Source: an uncultured Prevotellaceae bacterium
Lineage (GTDB): Bacteria; Bacteroidota; Bacteroidia; Bacteroidales; Bacteroidaceae
DNA: 48,125 nt
Assembly: GCA_902788605.1 (NCBI GenBank)
Contig: CADAKX010000036.1
Location: forward strand, 1-48,125
Reading direction: 5' to 3'
Positions 22,300-31,767 of this stretch are shown piece after piece (the stretch's first letter is position 1; every line of letters starts with the position of its first letter). The position numbers and the translations under genes were made by a program. The notes under the pieces were generated by a model. That model worked only from the letters and a program-made list of their open reading frames with translations, had not been told where the DNA came from and made no database searches.

Positions 22300-24559
22300 T
22301 CACCTGCATGTGACAACGGTTGACCTGGGTAAGGGCGAACCCTCACAGATTGTGTGTGGCGCTCCTAATGTGGCTGCTGGTCAGAAGGTGATTGTGGCTG
22401 ACCTGGGCTGCGTGCTCTACGATGGCGATCAGGAATTTGTTATCAAGAAATCAAAACTGCGTGGTGTCGAGTCTAACGGTATGATTTGTGCCGAAGACGA
22501 GATTGGCGTGGGCACTAGTCACGATGGTATCATTGTGCTGCCCGAGGACGCTGTGGTAGGTACACCCGCTGCTGAGTATTACAACCTGGAGAGCGACTGG
22601 CTCATCGAGGTGGACATCACAGCCAACCGTGCTGATGCCCTCTCTCATTGGGGTGTGGCTCGCGACCTCTATGCATGGCTTAAGCAGAATGGCTACGAGA
22701 CCTCTCTCCATCGTCCTTCTGATGAGGCCTTTGCTGTCGATAATCACGACCTGCCTATCGAGGTGGAGATTCAGAATACGGAGGCCTGCAAGCGCTATGC
22801 TTGCGTGAGCGTTACTGGTTGCGAGGTGAAGGAGTCACCCGACTGGCTGAAGAACAAGTTGACCACTATTGGTCTGCGTCCTATTAATAATATCGTGGAC
22901 ATCACCAACTATGTGATGATGGCCTACGGACAGCCTCTTCACACCTTCGATGCTGATATGGTGAAGGGACATAAGATTGTGGTGAAGACCATGCCAGAGG
23001 GCACACCTTTCGTGACACTCGATGGTGAGGAGCATAAGCTTTCTGACCGCGATCTGGCTATCTGCAACGCTGAGGAGCCTATGTGTATCGCAGGTGTCTT
23101 TGGCGGAAAGGGTAGTGGTACCTATGAGACGACTAAGAACGTAGTACTTGAGAGTGCTTACTTCCATCCAACATGGATTCGAAAGAGCGCCCGTCGTCAT
23201 GGCCTCTCAACAGACGCTTCGTTCCGCTTCGAACGTGGTATCGATCCCAATGGCATTATCTATGCCTTGAAGCAGGCTGCTCTGCTCTGCAAAGAGTTGG
23301 CCGGCGGTAAGGTGTCTATGGAAATCTGTGACGTCTATCCTGAGAAGATGGAGAACGCCATCGTAGACCTGAAGTACAGCTATGTACACAACCTCGTGGG
23401 TAAGGATATTCCTGTGGATACCATCAAGAGCATCTGCGAAACGTTGGAGATGAAGGTGCTCGAGGAGACTGCTGAGGGCCTTAAACTGGAGATACCTGCT
23501 TATCGTGTGGATGTACAGCGTCCTTGCGATGTGGTAGAGGATATCCTGCGTATCTATGGCTATAACAATGTGGAGATTCCCACACAGTTGAAGTCAAGCC
23601 TTGTGATTAAGGCTGAGGAAGACCGCAAGCATAAGTTGCAGAACCTGGTTTCTGAGCAGCTTGTGGGTGCTGGCTTCAATGAGATTCTCAATAACTCGTT
23701 GACTAAGACTGCCTATTATGGCGAGGATGAAACTGTTGTGAAGATTATGAATCCTCTGTCAAGCGATCTTGGCGTGATGCGTCAGACCCTGCTCTATGGT
23801 GGTCTGGAGAGTGTGGAGCACAACGTGAAGCGTAAGAATGCAAACTTGCGTTTCTTTGAATTTGGTAACTGCTACTTCTTCGATCCTGAAAAGAAGAATG
23901 AGGAGAATCCTATGCAGGCCTACAAGGAAGAGAACTTCATGGGCATCTGGGTCACAGGTAAACGCGTGGAAGGCTCTTGGGCTCACCCCAATGAGGACTC
24001 CACTTACTATGAACTGGCAGCTTATGTTCAGAATATCCTGAGTCGTATTGGTATGAAGCAGGGATTGATGGTTCAGAAGAAGTCTGAGAATCCCAACTTC
24101 TCAGCTGGTATCGTTATCGAGAACCGTGGTGGCAAGAAACTCATTGAGATGGGTATCTTGTCGAAGAAACTCCTGAAGCAGTTTGACCTGCAGCAGCCTG
24201 TCTATTTTGCGGAACTTAATTGGACTCAGCTGATGAAGGCAACCAAGAAGAACGAGGTGACCTTCAGCGAGATTTCCAAGCATCCTGCTGTAAGTCGTGA
24301 CCTGGCTCTGCTTGTTGATAATGCTGTGGAGTTCGCTCAGATTGAGCAGATTGCCCGTCAGACCGAGAAGAAGTTGCTGAAGAAGGTGGAGTTGTTCGAC
24401 GTTTACGAAGGTAAGAACCTGCCCGAAGGCAAGAAGTCGTATGCGGTGAACTTTATCCTGCAGGATACAGAGAAGACGATGAACGACAAGCAGATTGATG
24501 CTATCATGCAGAAGCTGATTGCTAATCTGAAGAAGCAACTCAATGCAGAGCTTCGTTAA
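22259..24559 (+). CDS. pheT: Phenylalanyl-tRNA synthetase beta subunit (5' end disrupted)
   Basis: The open part has 766 residues from GTG 22259; the true N-terminus is on the short fragment at 22201. It carries the tRNA-binding (EMAP-like) domain (VGKVLTCEVHPNSDHLHVTT), then B3/B4 and B5 domains (RRHGLSTDASFRFERG, GKVSMEICDVYPEKM, DVVEDILRIYGYNNVE). The catalytic-like core and the C-terminal anticodon-binding ferredoxin fold (SEISKHPAVSRDLALLVDN, KNLPEGKKSYAVNFILQD) follow. It pairs with PheS to charge tRNA-Phe and should be essential. The missing segment lies before the tRNA-binding domain. A protein starting at GTG 22259 would lack about 50 residues, so an intact copy elsewhere or a sequencing/assembly fault should be considered. 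Confidence 0.85.
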   Translation: MGKVLTCEVHPNSDHLHVTTVDLGKGEPSQIVCGAPNVAAGQKVIVADLGCVLYDGDQEFVIKKSKLRGVESNGMICAEDEIGVGTSHDGIIVLPEDAVVGTPAAEYYNLESDWLIEVDITANRADALSHWGVARDLYAWLKQNGYETSLHRPSDEAFAVDNHDLPIEVEIQNTEACKRYACVSVTGCEVKESPDWLKNKLTTIGLRPINNIVDITNYVMMAYGQPLHTFDADMVKGHKIVVKTMPEGTPFVTLDGEEHKLSDRDLAICNAEEPMCIAGVFGGKGSGTYETTKNVVLESAYFHPTWIRKSARRHGLSTDASFRFERGIDPNGIIYALKQAALLCKELAGGKVSMEICDVYPEKMENAIVDLKYSYVHNLVGKDIPVDTIKSICETLEMKVLEETAEGLKLEIPAYRVDVQRPCDVVEDILRIYGYNNVEIPTQLKSSLVIKAEEDRKHKLQNLVSEQLVGAGFNEILNNSLTKTAYYGEDETVVKIMNPLSSDLGVMRQTLLYGGLESVEHNVKRKNANLRFFEFGNCYFFDPEKKNEENPMQAYKEENFMGIWVTGKRVEGSWAHPNEDSTYYELAAYVQNILSRIGMKQGLMVQKKSENPNFSAGIVIENRGGKKLIEMGILSKKLLKQFDLQQPVYFAELNWTQLMKATKKNEVTFSEISKHPAVSRDLALLVDNAVEFAQIEQIARQTEKKLLKKVELFDVYEGKNLPEGKKSYAVNFILQDTEKTMNDKQIDAIMQKLIANLKKQLNAELR

Positions 24560-24565
24560 TGATGA

Positions 24566-24593
24566 ATTAAGAATTTAGAATTAAGAATTAAAT
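24566..24593. repeat. Heptamer array, four 7-bp units (ATTAAGA type)
   Basis: ATTAAGA, ATTTAGA, ATTAAGA, ATTAAAT in register in the 37-bp gap between pheT and yebC, ending 3 bp before the yebC ATG. Confidence 0.7.
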
Positions 24594-24596
24594 AAA

Positions 24597-24725
24597 ATGG
24601 GAAGAGCATTTGAATATCGTAAAGCTACAAAGCTGAAGAGATGGGGCCACATGGCCAAGACTTGGTGGTCCAGAGCCCGAGAACAACCCCGCACTGCGTG
24701 CTTGTATTGCCAACGCAAAGCGTGA
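24597..24725 (+). pseudogene. yebC: N-terminal fragment of yebC, frameshifted after about 22 codons
   Basis: ATG 24597 gives MGRAFEYRKATKLKRWGHMA, the standard start of Bacteroidota YebC proteins. After MAKT the frame is lost and a stop comes at 24723-24725. The continuation (GGPEPENNPALRACIANAKR) appears in the +1 frame from 24664. By family comparison about 14 residues (probably 41 bp) are missing at about 24663. Confidence 0.7.
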
Positions 24726-24729
24726 GAAC

Positions 24730-25287
24730 ATGCCGAAGGATAACATCGAGCGTGCTATCAAGAACGCAATGGGTAAGGACCAGAGCGATTACAAGGAAGT
24801 AACTTACGAGGGATACGGACCTCACGGTATCGCTATCTTTGTTGAGACACTGACCGACAACACCACACGTACCGTGGGTGACGTTCGCTCGGTATTCAAC
24901 AAATTCAACGGTAACTTGGGTACACAGGGTTCTCTCTCATTCCTTTTCGACCACAAGAGCGTATTCACCTTTAAGAAGAAGGACGGTCTGGATATGGACG
25001 AGATGATTCTCGACCTGATTGACTACGGAGTAGAGGATGAATATGACGAGGACGAGGAGGAGAACAGCATCACTATCTATGCCGATCCTTCAAGCTTCAG
25101 CGCTGTGCAGAAGCACCTTGAGGAGAACGGTTTCGAGGTTACTGGTGCTGAGTTCACCCGCATTCCTAACGACTTGAAGGACGTTACAGCTGAGCAGCGT
25201 GAGACTATCGATAAGATGGTTGAGAAACTTGAGGACTTCGATGACGTTCAGACGGTTTATACGAATATGAAGCCTGAGGAAGCTTAA
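24730..25287 (+). CDS. yebC: YebC/PmpR-family protein (5' end disrupted)
   Basis: The frame from ATG 24730 encodes 185 residues beginning MPKDNIERAIKNAMGKDQSD and containing TYEGYGPHGIAIFVETLTDN, NKFNGNLGTQGSLSFLFDHK and the acidic stretch DEYDEDEEENS. It ends QTVYTNMKPEE. This is the YebC family, known as DNA-binding regulators and as factors helping ribosomes at proline stretches. Full-length members have about 240 residues. The first ~60 codons are partly on the fragment at 24597 and partly missing. The reading frame in fact reaches back to about 24664. As it stands the protein lacks its N-terminal domain. Same kind of lesion as pheT, 2.4 kb upstream. Confidence 0.85.
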   Translation: MPKDNIERAIKNAMGKDQSDYKEVTYEGYGPHGIAIFVETLTDNTTRTVGDVRSVFNKFNGNLGTQGSLSFLFDHKSVFTFKKKDGLDMDEMILDLIDYGVEDEYDEDEEENSITIYADPSSFSAVQKHLEENGFEVTGAEFTRIPNDLKDVTAEQRETIDKMVEKLEDFDDVQTVYTNMKPEEA

Positions 25288-25309
25288 GCACCTCCTATCT
25301 ATGATAAAA

Positions 25310-25347
25310 GAAAAGCGGGTTGAGATTGTTCTCAGCCCGCTTTCTTT
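25310..25347. terminator. Intrinsic terminator between yebC and GH43
   Basis: AAAGCGGGTTGAGA and TCTCAGCCCGCTTT (11-14 pairs, loop TTGT), flanked by T-rich and A-rich sequence, between convergent genes. Confidence 0.85.
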
Positions 25348-25360
25348 TGGAAGCTATGTG

Positions 25361-27049
25361 TTATTTTTTCACTTTCTTTCCGTTCTCAATCACAATGCCG
25401 TGCACATTGCCGGACTTGTTGAAACGGCGTCCGTTAAGGTCGTAAGTTCCTTTGCCGGAGTTCGTTGACTTCATTTTGTTGTCCTTGATGCCTGCCAGCA
25501 TTTCTTCTGAGAACTGCCAAGCGTCAAACTGTACGTTGGTAGATTCTGTAAACACAAAGAAAATGCTACTCTTGACACCCTTGAAAGTTGCAGGGTCTAT
25601 TTCAATGATATGATCCTCGAAGGATGTTGACGAGAACTCCACAGTAGCGAGAGCCTTACCTGTTCTGGCTGTTCTAATCTCGAGTTTGCCTGTACCTTTG
25701 GCTCTGAGCATAAACGACTGAGCACCATTGGCTCCGAAGTCCACTTTGCGAACAGATGTCCATGAACCTGCTTTCATCTTAATATACAGATTCTCAGAGG
25801 CATCGTTGCCCAGCGAACTCTTAGAGACACTCTTCGTGTTCTTATAATCCTCGTACATCACACCACCTGAAGAAGCCATAGTCTCAGCCTGCTGAAGTTG
25901 ATAGGGATCCAGGTTTTTAATAGCCTTGACTCCTGTCTTTGTCAGCGTCATCTTATTAATCTTTTGTGTCTCTTCGTTAACGGTGGCTTTGTCCACGCCA
26001 ATAGAACGATAGCCTGATGCATTGTTGTCCATTGCTCCCTGATTCTTCATGGTGCTTTCCAATAGGGTGGAGTGATAGAAGAGATAGTAGCTGCCGTTAA
26101 ACTTATGAAGGTGGGTGTGATTGTTGCCCCAACCCATGCCGAAGTTACCCTCGTTTGGCACGTATTCTCCTTTATACTCCCATGCATCTGGGTCCAAAGG
26201 GTTGTCTGTCACCATATAACACATGCTGCATGATGAAGGAGCAGCCTGTCCGTTGCGCTTATCATATGAACTCCATTGGTTACGGTCGCTCCATGAAGTG
26301 TTATAGGTATAGACATAGCGTCCATTCATCATGTTAATCTCGCTAGCCTCAAACAGATAGGGCGCTGGCAAATTAACAGCTGCTCCGTCGAGGGCAGTCA
26401 TAGATGGCTTCAACTTGGCTATACGCGAGTTGCCAGGCATCAGCTTGTTGTTAGAATCTTGTGGGTCACCACCACCAAAGGCAATCCAACCCACACCATT
26501 GTCATCTATCACCACACCTGGGTCGAACACCCAGTTGCAGGGATCGACACCAGCCATCCCGTGGCGAATCATGGCTTGGCTCAGTGGAGAGGAAAATGGT
26601 CCTACGGGTGATTTGATGCTCTTCATCACACCCACACTGCCGCCACCATTGGCGAAATAGACGAAAAATTCCTTGGTGCCGTTCTCCTTTTCGCGCCATA
26701 CGGCTGAGGGGGCCCACGACTGGCCGGCCCATGTGCATACCTTGCCCACGTCGATGGTGCCGTGGAAGGTCCAGTTCACCATGTCGTCGGTCGAGAATAC
26801 CACCAGCGACTTGATGTTTCCGTAACCGTTAGAACCTGTCTTGTTGTTTTTGATGTACTGCTGATGGTCGTTAGTACCATAGACATAAAGGCGTCCTTCG
26901 TACTCTATAGCTGTAGGGTCGGCACAGAATACACTGGCACTGATAGGGTTGCCATTAGATGTCGTCTTGTAGTCGGCTGCAATGGTTTGCGCGCCCATCT
27001 GCATACTGAAGGCCATGAGGCCTGCAGCGAAAATAAACTTTTTTTTCAT
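25361..27049 (-). CDS. Secreted glycoside hydrolase family 43 with C-terminal carbohydrate-binding region
   Basis: 562 residues with a signal peptide (MKKKFIFAAGLMAFSMQMGAQ). The GH43 five-bladed propeller spans about 30-380: the catalytic base Asp is in SVFCADPTAIEYEGRLYVYG, the pKa-modulating Asp in NWVFDPGVVIDDNG and the acid Glu in LFEASEINMMNGRYVYTY. Residues about 390-510 resemble a CBM6-type beta-sandwich (ENLYIKMKAGSW, GAQSFMLRAKGTGKLEIRTA). The extreme C-terminus, YDLNGRRFNKSGNVHGIVIENGKKVKK-like, resembles the sorting or anchoring tails of Prevotella exported proteins. Likely an arabinofuranosidase or xylosidase on plant hemicellulose; subfamily not determinable here. It lies 21 bp downstream of a small lipoprotein gene. 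Confidence 0.85.
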   Translation of the reverse strand: MKKKFIFAAGLMAFSMQMGAQTIAADYKTTSNGNPISASVFCADPTAIEYEGRLYVYGTNDHQQYIKNNKTGSNGYGNIKSLVVFSTDDMVNWTFHGTIDVGKVCTWAGQSWAPSAVWREKENGTKEFFVYFANGGGSVGVMKSIKSPVGPFSSPLSQAMIRHGMAGVDPCNWVFDPGVVIDDNGVGWIAFGGGDPQDSNNKLMPGNSRIAKLKPSMTALDGAAVNLPAPYLFEASEINMMNGRYVYTYNTSWSDRNQWSSYDKRNGQAAPSSCSMCYMVTDNPLDPDAWEYKGEYVPNEGNFGMGWGNNHTHLHKFNGSYYLFYHSTLLESTMKNQGAMDNNASGYRSIGVDKATVNEETQKINKMTLTKTGVKAIKNLDPYQLQQAETMASSGGVMYEDYKNTKSVSKSSLGNDASENLYIKMKAGSWTSVRKVDFGANGAQSFMLRAKGTGKLEIRTARTGKALATVEFSSTSFEDHIIEIDPATFKGVKSSIFFVFTESTNVQFDAWQFSEEMLAGIKDNKMKSTNSGKGTYDLNGRRFNKSGNVHGIVIENGKKVKK

Positions 27050-27070
27050 TGTTTATGGCTATAATAAGTG

Positions 27071-27469
27071 TTATTGATAATCTTCTTTATTGATGGTGAT
27101 GTCCAGATAGGTGGTTTCAGGTTTCTTTGTTGATCTGTATATATAGCGGAAGCTGGCTCCGCGCTCCATCAATGCCTTGTAGTTTGGGGTATTCTTCAAT
27201 TCCTTTACAAGTGTCTCTTTGATGTTGTTTTGCTCAAAGGCTACAACCACGCTGTCGTTGTCTGTATCGCCGATAAAACGGAAATACTGTGTTTGAGTGA
27301 GGGTGGGGATATTGAATACCACGCTATCTAGATACATATTGTTACCTATTGGCATGGGGCATTTCGATTCTGTTACTTCGCGTGCTTCGCGTGCTGCTCT
27401 TTCCTCAAGTGATTCCTGACAAGCGGAAAGTAAGATGATGGATGCTACCATCAAGAATATTTTCTTCAT
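27071..27469 (-). CDS. Small lipoprotein of unknown function
   Basis: The start is set at ATG 27469, giving 132 residues. MKKIFLMVASIILLSACQES is a lipoprotein signal with lipobox LSAC. A longer frame up to 27607 would run through the promoter and antisense to lepA and is rejected. The mature part has a charged helix (EERAAREAREVTESKCP) and then a beta-rich region (YLDSVVFNIPTLTQTQYFRF, SFRYIYRSTKKPETTYLDI). I do not recognise a family. It is followed by the GH43 gene after 21 bp, so the two are probably cotranscribed. Confidence 0.75.
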   Translation of the reverse strand: MKKIFLMVASIILLSACQESLEERAAREAREVTESKCPMPIGNNMYLDSVVFNIPTLTQTQYFRFIGDTDNDSVVVAFEQNNIKETLVKELKNTPNYKALMERGASFRYIYRSTKKPETTYLDITINKEDYQ

Positions 27470-27495
27470 GAATGTCGTTATTGATAATTTGGCTG

Positions 27496-27503
27496 CAAAG
27501 ATA
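27496..27503 (-). promoter_or_regulatory. -7 box of the lipoprotein-GH43 promoter
   Basis: TATCTTTG on the minus strand, 26 bp upstream of the lipoprotein ATG. No confident -33 box. Confidence 0.5.
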
Positions 27504-27545
27504 TAAAAAAAATGTAAAAGAGCCACCATTTTACTTTCTTTTTTG

Positions 27546-27553
27546 TACCTTTG
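27546..27553 (+). promoter_or_regulatory. -7 box of the lepA promoter
   Basis: TACCTTTG, 25 bp upstream of the lepA ATG, divergent from the lipoprotein promoter. No confident -33 box. Confidence 0.6.
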
Positions 27554-27578
27554 CAAACTAATAGACATAAATACATAA

Positions 27579-29360
27579 ATGAAGAATATTAGAAATTTCT
27601 GCATCATAGCGCATATCGATCATGGCAAGTCTACCTTGGCAGACCGACTTCTTGAACGCACCAAAACTATTCAAGTGACTGAAGGTCAGATGCTTGATGA
27701 TATGGATTTGGAGCGTGAACGTGGTATTACCATCAAGAGTCACGCCATTCAGATGGAATATGAGCGTGATGGAGAGAAATATATACTCAACCTTATTGAT
27801 ACGCCGGGACACGTGGACTTCTCTTACGAAGTATCGCGTTCTATCGCTGCATGTGAAGGTGCACTTCTGGTGGTTGACGCCACGCAAGGTGTGCAGGCAC
27901 AGACTATTTCTAACCTCTATATGGCTATCGACAACAACCTGGAAATTATTCCTGTGATTAACAAGATTGATATGCCAAGTGCGATGCCTGATGAGGTGGA
28001 AGACGAGATTGTCGACCTCATTGGCTGTGACCCAGAGGACATTATCCGTGCTTCGGGGAAAACTGGTGAAGGTGTTGACGATATCCTGAATGCAGTAGTA
28101 GATCGTATTCCACATCCTGTAGGTGATGAGGAAGCTCCACTGCAGGCGTTGATTTTCGATTCAGTATTCAATTCCTTCCGTGGTATTATTGCATACTTCA
28201 AAATTACCAATGGTATTATTCGCAAAGGTGATAAGGTGAAGTTTTTTAATACCGGTATGGAATACGAAGCCGATGAGGTGGGTGTTTTGAAAATGGACAT
28301 GATTCCCCGCAAGGAGCTTCGCACGGGCGATGTGGGCTATATTATAAGTGGTATCAAGAACTCAAAGGAAGTGAAGGTGGGTGATACCATTACCCATGTG
28401 GATCGTCCTTGTGAGAAAGCTATTGAGGGCTTCCAGGAAGTTAAGCCGATGGTTTTTGCAGGCGTCTATCCTATTGATCCTACCGACTATGAGAACCTGC
28501 GTGCCTCATTAGAGAAACTCCAGCTCAACGATGCCTCGCTGACCTTCCAGCCTGAGTCATCTGTGGCTTTGGGCTTTGGCTTCCGTTGTGGTTTCTTGGG
28601 CCTGCTCCACATGGAGATCGTGCAGGAACGTTTGGATCGTGAGTTTGATATGGATGTGATTACCACCGTACCTAACGTGTCGTATATGTGCTATACGAAG
28701 CAAGGTGAGGAGAAGGAGGTTCACAATCCCTCTGGTCTGCCCGAACAGACTATGATTGACCATATTGAGGAACCCTATATCCGTGCTTCTATCATTACTG
28801 CTGCCGACTATATCGGTCCTATTATGACCCTTTGTCTGGATAAGCGAGGCGAACTCATTGACCAGCAGTATGTAAGTGGTAATCGTGTGGAATTGCATTT
28901 TATGCTGCCTCTTGGCGAAATCGTGATTGACTTCTATGATAAACTGAAGAGCATCTCGAAGGGGTACGCTTCGTTTGACTATCATATCGATTCGTTCCGT
29001 CCGTCGAAGCTCGTGAAACTGGATATCCTGCTTAATGGAGAACCCGTTGATGCTCTTTCAACGCTGACCCACCAAGACAACGCAGTAACCTTTGGCCGCC
29101 GAATGTGCGAGAAACTCAAGGAACTCATTCCGCGTCAGCAGTTTGATATTGCTATTCAGGCAGCCATTGGTGCAAAGATTATTGCCCGCGAGACCGTGAA
29201 GCAGGTGCGAAAGGATGTGCTGGCCAAGTGTTATGGCGGTGACGTAAGCCGAAAGCGTAAACTGCTTGAAAAGCAGAAGCGAGGAAAGAAACGCATGAAG
29301 CAGATTGGCAATGTGGAAGTGCCGCAAAAAGCCTTCCTTGCAGTACTGAAACTTGATTAA
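27579..29360 (+). CDS. lepA: Elongation factor 4 (LepA)
   Basis: 593 residues, normal for LepA. GTPase motifs: G1 [10 protein letters not shown]3 [12 protein letters not shown] and G4 NKIDMP. Also present are the EF4-specific [20 protein letters not shown] and the C-terminal LepA domain ([22 protein letters not shown]-type basic region, then [13 protein letters not shown]). It is a ribosome-associated GTPase, known to affect initiation, ribosome assembly or back-translocation. It has its own promoter and is followed 61 bp later by a Crp-like gene on the same strand. Confidence 0.96.
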   Translation: MKNIRNFCIIAHIDHGKSTLADRLLERTKTIQVTEGQMLDDMDLERERGITIKSHAIQMEYERDGEKYILNLIDTPGHVDFSYEVSRSIAACEGALLVVDATQGVQAQTISNLYMAIDNNLEIIPVINKIDMPSAMPDEVEDEIVDLIGCDPEDIIRASGKTGEGVDDILNAVVDRIPHPVGDEEAPLQALIFDSVFNSFRGIIAYFKITNGIIRKGDKVKFFNTGMEYEADEVGVLKMDMIPRKELRTGDVGYIISGIKNSKEVKVGDTITHVDRPCEKAIEGFQEVKPMVFAGVYPIDPTDYENLRASLEKLQLNDASLTFQPESSVALGFGFRCGFLGLLHMEIVQERLDREFDMDVITTVPNVSYMCYTKQGEEKEVHNPSGLPEQTMIDHIEEPYIRASIITAADYIGPIMTLCLDKRGELIDQQYVSGNRVELHFMLPLGEIVIDFYDKLKSISKGYASFDYHIDSFRPSKLVKLDILLNGEPVDALSTLTHQDNAVTFGRRMCEKLKELIPRQQFDIAIQAAIGAKIIARETVKQVRKDVLAKCYGGDVSRKRKLLEKQKRGKKRMKQIGNVEVPQKAFLAVLKLD

Positions 29361-29421
29361 CTCTCGATAATTTCAACTACAACTACTCTTACCGATATAA
29401 CCGATAAAAACCAATTTAAAA

Positions 29422-30021
29422 ATGCCGAACCTAAGTTTAACCCCACGCGATGTGGCCCGCGAATTGGCCCGCAGATATAGTACGATGACGCACGAGGAAC
29501 TGGACATCCTTGAAGGAATACTTGTGCCCATGAAGTTTGCTAAGGGAGAGAGAATCCTTAACGAAGGAGATACGTGCGAACATATATATTGGATAGTGAA
29601 GGGCTTGGCGCGTCAGTATTACTTCAAGAACGATAAAGAGTTGACGGAGTATATGGCCACTGAGAATACTATCATGATGAGTATTGAGAGCCTTTTTAAA
29701 GAGAAGCCCTCAATGCAAATTATCCAGGCTCTTGAGCCAACAATCATCTATGCGTTGCCTAAGAAAGAACTCGAGGCTGTGGCTATGCGTAGTGTTAACA
29801 TACAGATTCTATATCGCAAGATTTTGGAAGAATCACTGATTATCAGTCAGCAACATGCCGATATGCTGCGCTTTGAGAGTGCACAAGACCGTTACCAGAA
29901 ACTAGTGAAGAATAGTCCTCAGTTGGTGCTCCGTGCTCCTCTGGTCTATATTGCAAGTTATCTGCAGATGACACCAGAGACTCTGAGCCGTGTGCGTACA
30001 GCTGTGTTGATGAACTCGTAA
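29422..30021 (+). CDS. Crp/Fnr-type transcriptional regulator
   Basis: 199 residues. Residues about 25-120 form a cyclic-nucleotide-binding-like jelly roll (AKGERILNEGDTCEHIYWIV, KGLARQYYF). A long dimerisation helix follows, then a C-terminal winged helix (APLVYIASYLQMTPETLSRV) whose recognition helix is TPETLSRVRTAV. No Fnr-type cysteine set is seen, so oxygen sensing by an Fe-S cluster is unlikely. This fits the small Bacteroidota Crp-like regulators whose ligand and targets are unknown. It lies after lepA (61-bp gap with no clear terminator) and ends at a bidirectional terminator. Confidence 0.82.
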   Translation: MPNLSLTPRDVARELARRYSTMTHEELDILEGILVPMKFAKGERILNEGDTCEHIYWIVKGLARQYYFKNDKELTEYMATENTIMMSIESLFKEKPSMQIIQALEPTIIYALPKKELEAVAMRSVNIQILYRKILEESLIISQQHADMLRFESAQDRYQKLVKNSPQLVLRAPLVYIASYLQMTPETLSRVRTAVLMNS

Positions 30022-30061
30022 CAAGAACTCTGGGAGGGACTATTTGTATCCGAAACAAAAA

Positions 30062-30092
30062 AAGAAAAGGCTCCAAAACGGAGCCTTTTCTT
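30062..30092. terminator. Bidirectional intrinsic terminator
   Basis: AAAAGGCTCC and GGAGCCTTTT (10 pairs) around AAAAC, flanked by A-rich and T-rich sequence, between the convergent Crp-like gene and acyl-CoA synthetase. Confidence 0.88.
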
Positions 30093-31752
30093 ATGAATAT
30101 AAATAACGTTTGATACTCTTTTTCGGTGTCTTTTCAAATTCGTCTTTGTGAATTTCTACCTCTGAAATCTTTTCATAGGCAGGCAGCATCTGGTTGAGCG
30201 TCTCGCGGTTTTGTTCCATGATACCCTTGACATCTTCTTTCGTAAAGCCCATAGCCTTAACCTCATCAAGGTCTGGATGAACCAAAGCTACTAGTTTGTT
30301 TCCGCGTTGCACCACGATACTTTCTACAACCATTGTCATGGAATTCAGTTTGTCCTCAATCTCCTCAGGATAGATGTTCTGTCCATTGGGACCCAGTAAC
30401 ATGTTCTTAGAGCGTCCATTGATAAATACGTTGCCGTCTTCGTCCATGGTACCCAGGTCGCCAGTATGATACCAGCCGTCCTTGTCGATGGTGGAAGCAG
30501 TGGCCTCTTCATTCTTGTAATATCCTAGCATCACATTCATACCTTTTGCCAAGATTTCACCAGGAATGCTTGAAGGATCGGGTGAGTCAATCTTCACATT
30601 CATGTGGGCTACTGAGCGTCCACATGATCTGGGTGCGAAAGTGTGCCAATCAGAATAGCAGATGATGGGAGCGCATTCTGTGGCACCATAACCCACTGTA
30701 TAGGGGAAGTTAATTCGCTTGAGGAACTGCTCTACCTCTTGGTTAAAGGCGGCTCCGCCAATAATAATCTCGTATATATTACCACCAAAGGCGTTGACCA
30801 CCTCTTTACAAATCATTTCGCGCACTTTTTGTGAGATGATAGGCATCTGGAGTAGTAGGCGCATACGATTATTTTGAATCTTGGGGAACACCTTCTTGCG
30901 AATAATCTTCTCGATAACCAAAGGCACGGCGATGATAATGCGTGGCTTCACCTCGGCGAAGGCCTGAGCGATAATTGCAGGCGAGGGGGTGCGGTTCAGA
31001 TAGTACACATGGCAACCGTGCAGGAACTCGAACAGAAATTCGAAGGCCATGCCATACATATGGGCCATGGGAAGGATAGAGATAATGTTGTCCCCCTTCT
31101 TAATGGTTGAGCCCAATACACCACAGGCAAAGTCGTAGTTCGACCAAAGTGCACGATAGGGAATCATCACACCCTTTGAGAACCCGGTGGTGCCACTGGT
31201 GTAGTTAATAAGAGCCAGTTCATTAGGATCCTGTTCAATATAGTAGTTGATGTGCTCCTGACGGAAATACTTGGGGAATTTCTGTCCGTAGAGTGCATTC
31301 AGGTTCTCTCGTGCGTAGGTTAACTTCTCTGATCGTGAAATGAGAAGTGAGTAGTCTGTGTTGCGGATAATGCCCTCCAAATTGGGCATGGCGTTGGGAT
31401 CGATGATGCCTGCCACGTAGTCACCAGCAAAGAGTAGTTTTGCGTCAGAGTGGTTCACGATGTTGTGAATCTGCTCTGGCATGAATTCGTGGAGGATGGG
31501 CACCGCTATGGCACCGTAAGTCAGCGTGGCGATGAAGGCCACAGCCCACTGACTGCTGTTGCGTCCGCAGAGAGCAATCTTGTCGCCCTTTTGCACGCCA
31601 GAATTTTCGAAAAGGATATGTACCTTTTCTATTTTTCGAGCTACGTCATGGTATTGTAGTGTCTGACCCTTATAGTCAGTCAGTGCATCCATATCCCAGT
31701 TGGCAATGATGCTTTTCTGGATTAGTTCGTTAAAACTAGGTATTTTTTCCAT
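30091..31752 (-). CDS. AMP-dependent acyl-CoA synthetase (second of a tandem pair)
   Basis: 553 residues of the ANL superfamily. Core motif A3 is INYTSGTTGFSKGVMIPYRAL. A5-like GYGATECAPIICYSDW, A7 WYHTGDLGTMDEDGNVFINGRSKN and A10-type TPKKSIKRYLY (catalytic Lys near the C-terminus) are also present. It should activate a fatty acid with ATP and CoA; long-chain specificity is inferred from similarity to FadD-type enzymes. It lies 15 bp after a clear paralogue (31768-33423) in the same direction, so the two are cotranscribed and come from a tandem duplication. The stop overlaps the edge of the shared terminator. Confidence 0.85.
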   Translation of the reverse strand: MEKIPSFNELIQKSIIANWDMDALTDYKGQTLQYHDVARKIEKVHILFENSGVQKGDKIALCGRNSSQWAVAFIATLTYGAIAVPILHEFMPEQIHNIVNHSDAKLLFAGDYVAGIIDPNAMPNLEGIIRNTDYSLLISRSEKLTYARENLNALYGQKFPKYFRQEHINYYIEQDPNELALINYTSGTTGFSKGVMIPYRALWSNYDFACGVLGSTIKKGDNIISILPMAHMYGMAFEFLFEFLHGCHVYYLNRTPSPAIIAQAFAEVKPRIIIAVPLVIEKIIRKKVFPKIQNNRMRLLLQMPIISQKVREMICKEVVNAFGGNIYEIIIGGAAFNQEVEQFLKRINFPYTVGYGATECAPIICYSDWHTFAPRSCGRSVAHMNVKIDSPDPSSIPGEILAKGMNVMLGYYKNEEATASTIDKDGWYHTGDLGTMDEDGNVFINGRSKNMLLGPNGQNIYPEEIEDKLNSMTMVVESIVVQRGNKLVALVHPDLDEVKAMGFTKEDVKGIMEQNRETLNQMLPAYEKISEVEIHKDEFEKTPKKSIKRYLYS

Positions 31753-31767
31753 ATCTTAGATTTATTT

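Noticed and set aside
22201-24725. Programmed frameshifting in pheT and yebC
   Set aside because: Conserved codons are missing from the DNA itself, so a ribosomal shift could not restore the proteins.
27470-27607. Longer N-terminus for the small lipoprotein
   Set aside because: It would run antisense over the lepA start and through its own promoter, and would hide the clear lipoprotein signal.
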